Below, piece after piece: positions 6,632 through 11,833 of a stretch of 11,833 nt of DNA (positions are counted from its first letter, which is position 1; each line of letters opens with the position of its first letter). The DNA is from Comamonadaceae bacterium (lineage in GTDB: Bacteria; Pseudomonadota; Gammaproteobacteria; Burkholderiales; Burkholderiaceae_C): positions 1 to 11,833 of the forward strand of contig CANKNK010000018.1 in assembly GCA_947483455.1 (NCBI GenBank), in the 5' to 3' direction. The notes beneath the pieces were generated by a model. The model did not search any database. It was not told the origin of the DNA and saw only the letters and a list, made by a program, of their open reading frames with translations. The translations under genes were made by a program, and so were the position numbers.

Positions 6632-8143
6632 TCAATGCAGACGCACACCCTGGCGTTGCAACTCCGCCTGCACAGCGTCGATATCTACTTGCGCCGTGCC
6701 CTTGTCCTGTTTGATAGACACGGCCGCGGCCACGCCTGCGCCTTGGCCGGTGACGGTGCAGGCCATCATATTGCGCATGGCCGCGTGCGAGACCATGTCC
6801 CCCGCTACACAGCGCCCCGCGACCAAGAGATTGTCCACCTCCAAGGGCACCATACATCCGTAGGGCACTTCGAAATAGCGGCCGGTAGTGGGCAAAATCA
6901 GGATGTTGTAGCCATCGATGAACTCAGGAAAAATGCCGATGCTGTCGGCGAACTTGGCCTGGTTGCGCACGTCATCGCTGCATAAGTTGTAACGGCCAAT
7001 GATTTTGCGCGAATCGCGCACGCCCAGTGTCATCCCAAAGTTGCGCAGCTTGGCGTTTTCAAAGCCAGGTACCACTTTTTTCAGCGCCATCAATGCGTGC
7101 AGCGCTTCTTGGCGGCCTTGCATTTCGGCGCGCGTCAAGTCCATCACATCGGTGGGATCAAAACCGTACATATGCGCCAGATTCAGGTTGGTGGCTTCAC
7201 CGGCAGGCGTCAAAGCCGACCAGGAGCCGCCGATATGGGTGCTATCGGCCGGTATGACCCCGAGCTCGCGGGCGGTATCAAATTCTTTGTCCAGGTAAGG
7301 GCTGCGCAGTGTGTCTTCTTTGCCCGTGGTCTCCTGCGCCCAGGTGCGGCTCCAGTCGGCATAGGTGGCCGGCTGGCTTTCGGTGTACTCCAAAAAGGCC
7401 TGCGTATCCACGCCCGATGCGTTAAACACCGTGGTCATGCCCAGCATTTTGTCCTTGGGGGTTTTGCGGTAGCTGGCCCCGGCCAGATGGGCGATGTCGG
7501 CGTCGCCCGAGCAATCCACAATGCGCTTGGCCAGCACGACTTGTCGGCCCGATTTACTCTCCGTGATGATGCCGCGCAGGCGCTTGCCGTCTTCCTCAAA
7601 AATCACGTCCACCGCCATGCAGTGCAAGATCGGCCGCACCCCTGCCTCGGTGATAAGGCGGTCGGCGACGACCTTGAAGAAATCGGCGTCTAGGCACTGG
7701 CTGTCGTTGTAGGGCCATTTGATCGCGCCGCCCATTTGCGCGGCGATGCGTTCCATTTCAATGCCGATGCCCTCGCCTTCGACGGTGCCTTCGTAGCGGT
7801 ACCAGGCCAGAGTTTCCATACCCACGGTGGTAATGACCCCACCCAGGCAACCAAAGCGCTCCAGCAAGACGGTATCGGCACCGGCGCGGCGTGCCGCCAA
7901 TGCGGCCGATATGCCTGCGGGGCCCGCGCCCACCACCAGCACATCGCAATGGGTAAGTATCGGCAAAGCCTTAGCGGGTTCGTGGTAGAGCTGCTGCTGT
8001 GCATCAAGCGCACCCACGGCAGGCGGTGCATGGCGCAGCACCTCGCCCTCGGTGGTTTCGCGGCGGCTGACGGGCATGCGCTGGCCGGCCCAGCGGGTGA
8101 GCATGCGCTGGGCGCGCGCGGCGTATTTATCCTCGTCGTTCAT
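6632..8143 (-). CDS. FAD-dependent oxidoreductase (FAD_oxidored/PF12831-like)
   Basis: A 503-residue flavoprotein from the ATG at 8143. After a polar, charged leader of about 65 residues comes the dinucleotide-binding motif CDVLVVGAGPAGISAALAA (near 66-84), then LLERFGCLGGVITT (93-106), DCSGDADIAHLAGASY and LGVRDSRKIIGRYNL in the middle, and a C-terminal FAD-contact block with DNLLVAGRCVAG and TGQGAGVAAA. This order matches the FAD_oxidored family, which includes many uncharacterised dehydrogenases. The start is chosen because GGAG lies 7 nt upstream; upstream ATG (8185) and TTG (8209) codons in the same frame would add 14 or 22 residues without good ribosome-binding sites. It is divergent from the MttB-like gene, so it may act on the same methylated compound or a product of it. 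Substrate and electron acceptor are unknown; no Fe-S cysteine motif is evident. Confidence 0.85.
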   Translation of the reverse strand: MNDEDKYAARAQRMLTRWAGQRMPVSRRETTEGEVLRHAPPAVGALDAQQQLYHEPAKALPILTHCDVLVVGAGPAGISAALAARRAGADTVLLERFGCLGGVITTVGMETLAWYRYEGTVEGEGIGIEMERIAAQMGGAIKWPYNDSQCLDADFFKVVADRLITEAGVRPILHCMAVDVIFEEDGKRLRGIITESKSGRQVVLAKRIVDCSGDADIAHLAGASYRKTPKDKMLGMTTVFNASGVDTQAFLEYTESQPATYADWSRTWAQETTGKEDTLRSPYLDKEFDTARELGVIPADSTHIGGSWSALTPAGEATNLNLAHMYGFDPTDVMDLTRAEMQGRQEALHALMALKKVVPGFENAKLRNFGMTLGVRDSRKIIGRYNLCSDDVRNQAKFADSIGIFPEFIDGYNILILPTTGRYFEVPYGCMVPLEVDNLLVAGRCVAGDMVSHAAMRNMMACTVTGQGAGVAAAVSIKQDKGTAQVDIDAVQAELQRQGVRLH

Positions 8144-8150
8144 GGGGGCA

Positions 8151-8154
8151 CTCC
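8151..8154 (-). promoter_or_regulatory. Ribosome-binding site fixing the FAD oxidoreductase start
   Basis: GGAG on the minus strand, 7 nt before the ATG at 8143. It favours this start over two longer in-frame alternatives that lack a comparable site. Confidence 0.6.
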
Positions 8155-8205
8155 GGCAGCCATTGCGTTGGCAAAGTGGGCGCATTGTGTATGCGCTGCC
8201 ATTGG

Positions 8206-8222
8206 GCAATTTATAAAATTGC
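8206..8222. promoter_or_regulatory. 17-bp palindrome, candidate operator
   Basis: GCAATTT and AAATTGC are perfect 7-bp inverted arms around ATA. The element lies 63 bp upstream of the FAD oxidoreductase start codon and overlaps its candidate -10 region, a position suited to repression. Symmetry is seen directly; function is inferred. Confidence 0.4.
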
Positions 8223-8352
8223 GCCTCTCAATGGCGCCAACGCGGCAGCTTGCGATTCTCTACCAGGTCAGCACGCAGGTAAATACACCGCTTTTTCACT
8301 CTAGACCCCAGGCAAGGGGACCTGACCTGACGGGCAAAACCCTTTGCAAGCC

Positions 8353-8383
8353 CAAGGCATGGGCCGTGGGCAAACAAGGCATG
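8353..8383. repeat. Direct repeat CAAGGCATG, 22-bp period
   Basis: Two identical 9-bp copies at 8353-8361 and 8375-8383, about two helical turns apart, in the upstream region of the MttB-like gene. The spacing would place bound proteins on the same face of the DNA. Two copies of nine bases are modest evidence only. Confidence 0.35.
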
Positions 8384-8523
8384 CGGGCGGGCCGGGTCCA
8401 TCCGTTTGAGTGGGTGAACTGCATAGAATTGCACAGCACGTCCGAGGCGCGGCCCGCAAGGGTACCGTGGGCCCGGCATGTAAACGCACATTCCTGCATC
8501 GGTATTACGCGGAGACACCCCAC

Positions 8524-10083
8524 ATGACAGAAGAAGCAACAGCGCCCAGCTCGCCGGCACGACGTCGCGCGGGTCGCGGCAGCGGAACCATCCGCGTTGC
8601 ACCCTCCACCACCAAATACCGCAATCTCAAACACCGCCTGCCGCCCACGCCCATGGTGTCGGAAGACGAGTTAGAAGCGATCCATCACGCTTCACTGACC
8701 ATTTTGGAAGAAATGGGCATGGACTTCATGCACCCCGGCGCGCGCGAGATTTTGAAAAAAGCCGGTGCCGATGTCCGCGAAGGTTCCGAGCGTGTGCGCT
8801 TTGACCGCAATTTGATTTTGCAGAGCATAAAAACTTGCCCCTCGGAATTCACGCTGCATGCGCGCAACCCGGAGCGCAATATCCGCATCGGCGGCAAGAA
8901 CTTGGCCTTTGCGCAAGTGGCCAGCCCGCCCAATTGTTCGGACATGCAAGGCGGACGGCGCGCAGGCAACCAACAGGACTTCCGCAACCTGGTGAAACTA
9001 GCGCAGCGCTACGACATCATCCATTGCACCGGTGGCTATCCGGTGGAACCGGTCGATTTGCATGCCTCGGTGCGGCACTTGGACTGTTTGTCCGACATCG
9101 CCAAACTCACCGACAAAGCTTTTCACGCCTACTCGCTGGGCAAAGAGCGCAACCAAGATGCGCTAGAAATCGTGCGCATCGTGCGTGGCATCAGCCATGA
9201 ACAGCTCGAGCGCGAACCTTCGCTGTTCTCCATCATCAACAGTTCTTCGCCGCTGCGTCTGGACACGCCCATGCTGCAAGGCATCATGGAAATGTCCTCT
9301 CGTAACCAGATCATCATGCTTACGCCTTTCACGCTGGCCGGGGCCATGGCGCCGGTCACGATTGCCGGTGCGCTGGCGCAGCAAAACGCCGAGGCGCTGG
9401 CCGGAATTACCCTGACCCAATTGGTGCGCCCTGGCGCACCGGTGGTCTACGGCGGTTTTACCTCCAATGTCGATATGAAGAGTGGCGCGCCCGCTTTTGG
9501 CACGCCCGAGTACATGAAAGCCGTACTGGTAGGCGGACAACTGTGCCGCAAATACGGTATCCCTTACCGCACCTCGAATGTGAATGCCGCCAATACCGTG
9601 GACGCACAAGCGGCCTATGAATCGGTGTTTTCTTTGTGGGCGCTGACGCAGGCCGGTGGCAATTTCATCATGCACAGCGCCGGGTGGATGGAAGGCGGCC
9701 TGACCGCCTCGTTTGAAAAATTTATCCTCGACTGCGACCTCTTGCAAATGGTGGCCGAGTTCCTCACGCCCCTGGATGTCAGCCCCGCCGGGCTGGCGCT
9801 CGATGCGATACGCGACGTGGGCCCCGGCGGCCACTACTTCGGCACGGCGCATACGCTTGAGCGTTTTGAGACGGCGTTTTATTCGCCGATTATTTCGGAC
9901 TGGCGCAACTTCGAATCCTGGGACGAAGGCGGCCGACCCACGGCCTACCAAAAGGCCAACACGGTTTGGCAAAAAGAGCTCGAAGCCTATGAGCGTCCGC
10001 CTATGGATGCGGCCATCGAAGAAGAGCTCGACGCCTTTGTCAGTCTGCGCAAGTCCCAAGGCGGCGCACCCACTGATTTTTAA
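8524..10083 (+). CDS. MttB-superfamily (trimethylamine methyltransferase-like) protein, non-pyrrolysine
   Basis: A 519-residue cytoplasmic protein of the trimethylamine:corrinoid methyltransferase superfamily. A basic, disordered leader (about residues 1-40, RRRAGRGSG-type) precedes the TIM-barrel body, which starts with VSEDELEAIHHASLTILEEMGM. Late family blocks include GGNFIMHSAGWMEGGLTASFEKF and, near 433-445, GPGGHYFGTAHTLERF followed by SDWRNFESW, matching the usual MttB C-terminus. Archaeal MttB carries pyrrolysine at an in-frame TAG; here the frame runs uninterrupted to its TAA, so it belongs to the wider non-pyrrolysine group, one member of which (MtgB of Desulfitobacterium) demethylates glycine betaine. 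The ATG at 8524 has GGAG 9 nt upstream; an open reading frame extends further upstream to 8410 but lacks support. The downstream C1-oxidising flavoprotein suggests methylated amine or betaine metabolism. No corrinoid protein gene is in view. Confidence 0.88.
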   Translation: MTEEATAPSSPARRRAGRGSGTIRVAPSTTKYRNLKHRLPPTPMVSEDELEAIHHASLTILEEMGMDFMHPGAREILKKAGADVREGSERVRFDRNLILQSIKTCPSEFTLHARNPERNIRIGGKNLAFAQVASPPNCSDMQGGRRAGNQQDFRNLVKLAQRYDIIHCTGGYPVEPVDLHASVRHLDCLSDIAKLTDKAFHAYSLGKERNQDALEIVRIVRGISHEQLEREPSLFSIINSSSPLRLDTPMLQGIMEMSSRNQIIMLTPFTLAGAMAPVTIAGALAQQNAEALAGITLTQLVRPGAPVVYGGFTSNVDMKSGAPAFGTPEYMKAVLVGGQLCRKYGIPYRTSNVNAANTVDAQAAYESVFSLWALTQAGGNFIMHSAGWMEGGLTASFEKFILDCDLLQMVAEFLTPLDVSPAGLALDAIRDVGPGGHYFGTAHTLERFETAFYSPIISDWRNFESWDEGGRPTAYQKANTVWQKELEAYERPPMDAAIEEELDAFVSLRKSQGGAPTDF

Positions 10084-10118
10084 TTTTTTGTTTTTCTCTG
10101 GTAGAAGGATTTGCAGAT

Positions 10119-11833
10119 ATGAAAACAAGCGCACGGGTAGTCATCATCGGCGGCGGTGTCGTCGGATGTTCGGTGCTTTACCACCTGACCAAAAAAGGCT
10201 GGAGCGATGTGATGCTGCTCGAGCGCGACCAACTCACCTCCGGCTCCACCTGGCACGCAGCGGGAGGCTTTCACACGCTCAATGGCGACCCCAACGTGGC
10301 CATGCTGCAAAGCTACACGGTCAGCCTGTATGAAGAGTTGGAGCGCATCTCGGGCCAGTCCTGCGGTATGCACAAATCGCCCGGCATCATGCTGGCCGAT
10401 ACGCCCGAGCGCATGGAGTTTTTGAAGATGACGGTGGCGCGCGGCCGCTACCTGGGCATGGAGACCGAAATCATCTCCATCAAAGAAGCACTGAACTACT
10501 TCCCCTTCATCGAAGAAAAATATTTTCTGGGCGCGCTACTAGACCCTAATGAAGGCCACCTAGATCCCAGCGGCACAACCTATGCCTATGCCAAAGCAGC
10601 CCGGCTTGGGGGCGCCACCATCGAAGTACAAACCAAGGTGGAAAGCTTGGAGCAAAAGCCCGACGGTACCTGGCGCGTGATCACCAACAAAGGCGTAGTC
10701 GAGTGCGAACATGTGGTGAACGCCGGCGGCCTGTGGGCACGCGAAGTGGGCCGCATGGTCGGCATTGAACTGCCAGTGCTAGCCATGGAGCACATGTATT
10801 TGGTTACTGACGACATTCCTGAAGTGGAAGCCTTTAACAAAAGTGCGGGCAAAGAGATCGGCCATGTGATCGACTTCGGTGCCGAGAGCTATTTGCGCCA
10901 GGAAGGCAAGGGCATGGTGCTAGGCGTATACGAGCAGGCAGGCAAGCCCTGGTCTACCAAGACCACACCTTGGAGCTTTGGCCAAGAGCTGCTGCAGCCC
11001 GACTTGGACCGTATCGCACCCTCCTTAGAAATCGCCTTCAAGCATTTCCCCACGCTCGAGCATGCAGGTATCAAGCGCGTGATCAACGGGCCTTTCACCT
11101 TTGCACCCGACGGCAACCCCTTGGTTGGCCCGGTGCAAGGGCGTACCAATTTTTGGTCTGCCTGCGGCGTGATGGCTGGCTTTAGCCAAGGCGGCGGTGT
11201 GGGCCTGGCGCTGTCGAACTGGATGGTCGATGGCGACCCCGGTTTTGATATCTGGGGCATGGACGTGGCGCGCTACGGTGACTGGGCGACGCGCACCTAT
11301 ACCAATGCCAAAGTGCGCGAAAACTATTCACGCCGATTCCGTATCCGCTTCCCCAACGAAGAGCTACCCGCAGGCCGTCCACTGCAAACCACGCCGCTAT
11401 ACGACAAATTCATCGAACAAGGCGCGGTCATGGGCGACTCCTGGGGCATGGAAACGCCCTTGTGGTTTGCACCCAAAGGCACCGAGGCCAAAGACATCGT
11501 GTCCTTCCACCGCTCGAATGATTTTGCGCCCATCAAAGCCGAGTGCAAAGCGGTGCGCGAAGCAGTTGGCGTCACCGAAGTGGCCAACTTCGCCAAGTAT
11601 GAAATCACCGGTCCCGGCGCCGAGGCTTGGCTGCAGGGCCTGATGACCAACACCTTACCCAAGACGGGCCGTTTGCAGCTGTGCCCCATGCTCAACCACC
11701 AAGGCAAGATCATTGGCGACTTCACCATCGCCAAGGCCGACGAAGGCCGCTTCATGATGTGGGGCTCCAGCCAGGCGCAGGTCTACCACATGCGCTGGTT
11801 TGAGCAGACCTTGCCCAAAGACGGCTCGGTGCA
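10119..11833 (+). CDS. Dimethylglycine/sarcosine dehydrogenase-like FAD and GcvT-domain protein (partial, 3' end outside window)
   Basis: 571 complete codons, still open at the window end. Order: FAD-binding motif VVIIGGGVVGCSVLYHL (7-23), LLERDQLTSGSTWHAAGG (33-50), DAO catalytic domain to about residue 370, a central FAO_M-like segment to about 460, then the start of a GcvT-type folate-binding domain (CKAVREAVGV, YEITGPGAEAWLQGLMTNT). His46 in STWHAAGG matches the His that binds FAD covalently in mammalian dimethylglycine and sarcosine dehydrogenases. Such enzymes oxidise an N-methyl group and pass the C1 unit to tetrahydrofolate. Full members have about 800-850 residues, so roughly a third is missing. 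The ATG has AAGGA 9 nt upstream, and the gene follows the MttB-like stop by 35 bp, making an operon likely. The substrate (dimethylglycine, sarcosine or another N-methyl compound) is not determinable here. Confidence 0.92.
   Translation, partial: MKTSARVVIIGGGVVGCSVLYHLTKKGWSDVMLLERDQLTSGSTWHAAGGFHTLNGDPNVAMLQSYTVSLYEELERISGQSCGMHKSPGIMLADTPERMEFLKMTVARGRYLGMETEIISIKEALNYFPFIEEKYFLGALLDPNEGHLDPSGTTYAYAKAARLGGATIEVQTKVESLEQKPDGTWRVITNKGVVECEHVVNAGGLWAREVGRMVGIELPVLAMEHMYLVTDDIPEVEAFNKSAGKEIGHVIDFGAESYLRQEGKGMVLGVYEQAGKPWSTKTTPWSFGQELLQPDLDRIAPSLEIAFKHFPTLEHAGIKRVINGPFTFAPDGNPLVGPVQGRTNFWSACGVMAGFSQGGGVGLALSNWMVDGDPGFDIWGMDVARYGDWATRTYTNAKVRENYSRRFRIRFPNEELPAGRPLQTTPLYDKFIEQGAVMGDSWGMETPLWFAPKGTEAKDIVSFHRSNDFAPIKAECKAVREAVGVTEVANFAKYEITGPGAEAWLQGLMTNTLPKTGRLQLCPMLNHQGKIIGDFTIAKADEGRFMMWGSSQAQVYHMRWFEQTLPKDGSV

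Larger units (their letters stand above)
8144..8523. promoter_or_regulatory. 380-bp divergent regulatory gap between FAD oxidoreductase and MttB-like gene
   Basis: No convincing gene is present. The gap is rich in small symmetries: a 17-bp palindrome around an AT-rich core (8206-8222), adjacent GCGCC/GGCGC arms (8221-8225 and 8233-8237), AGGTCAG (8265-8271) with its complement CTGACCT (8322-8328), a GCAAA-ACCC-TTTGC hairpin (8334-8347), GCCCA/TGGGC arms (8350-8364) and two copies of CAAGGCATG 22 bp apart. On the minus strand TTGGCG (8239-8234) and TTTATA 17 nt further form a weak sigma-70-like pair for the oxidoreductase gene. The plus-strand promoter was not identified. Length and symmetry suggest regulated divergent transcription; this is inference. 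Confidence 0.5.

Noticed and set aside
8410..8523. 38-codon upstream extension of the MttB-like frame
   Set aside because: The ATG at 8524 has a GGAG at good distance and begins a typical leader; the extension has no ribosome-binding site and runs through the repeat-rich intergenic region.
8400..8523. Glycine or other riboswitch in front of the MttB-like gene
   Set aside because: The leader lacks the conserved glycine-aptamer core sequences, and no other aptamer consensus was recognised by eye; a covariance-model search would be needed to exclude it fully.
8228..8602. Possible small genes in the divergent gap on either strand, including a hydrophobic-looking minus-strand frame
   Set aside because: They overlap the real MttB-like start or are simply open in GC-rich DNA; no Shine-Dalgarno or family similarity was seen.
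8524..10083. Pyrrolysine-containing MttB
   Set aside because: There is no in-frame TAG in the gene, and no pyl genes are present in the window.
9163..10134. Long 323-codon open frame on the minus strand opposite the MttB-like gene
   Set aside because: It mirrors the codon pattern of the GC-rich MttB-like gene; the product is Arg/His-rich with no recognisable family.

Overview
The window looks like a chromosomal segment of a betaproteobacterium, most likely order Burkholderiales and family Comamonadaceae. Grounds: GC-rich coding DNA (about 60% by eye), a short SWIB protein with an Ala/Lys-rich histone H1-like leader (common in that group), and protein sequences typical of the group. This placement is inference. 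No rRNA, tRNA, insertion sequence, CRISPR array or phage gene was seen. Both ends cut through genes.

Region 1 (1-4435, minus strand) is a four-gene polyamine catabolism operon. In transcription order it encodes a ureohydrolase (agmatinase-like), a gamma-glutamylputrescine oxidase-like flavoprotein (PuuB type), a gamma-glutamylputrescine synthetase-like glutamine synthetase (PuuA type) and a class III aminotransferase (putrescine:pyruvate or SpuC type, cut by the window start). Together they could make putrescine from agmatine and degrade it by gamma-glutamylation or by direct transamination. PuuC-like and PuuD-like partners are not in view. A divergent EamA/DMT transporter (4502-5488, plus) shares a 66-bp intergenic region holding a perfect 12-bp palindrome.

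Region 2 (5470-6603): an RraA/HMG-aldolase-like protein on the minus strand overlaps the 3' end of the transporter gene by 19 bp. It is followed by the plus-strand SWIB gene and a strong, probably bidirectional terminator.

Region 3 (6632-11833): a FAD-dependent oxidoreductase (minus) diverges across a 380-bp regulatory gap from an MttB-superfamily methyltransferase. The methyltransferase is followed 35 bp later by a dimethylglycine/sarcosine dehydrogenase-like flavoprotein with a covalent-FAD histidine motif and a GcvT-type folate domain, cut by the window end. The likely theme is stepwise demethylation of a methylated amine or betaine, with C1 units passed to a corrinoid and/or tetrahydrofolate. 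The corrinoid protein and reactivase expected for a classical MttB system are not in view. This is the most interesting part of the window: all three enzymes belong to recognisable families, but neither the substrate nor the role of the divergent flavoprotein can be read from sequence.
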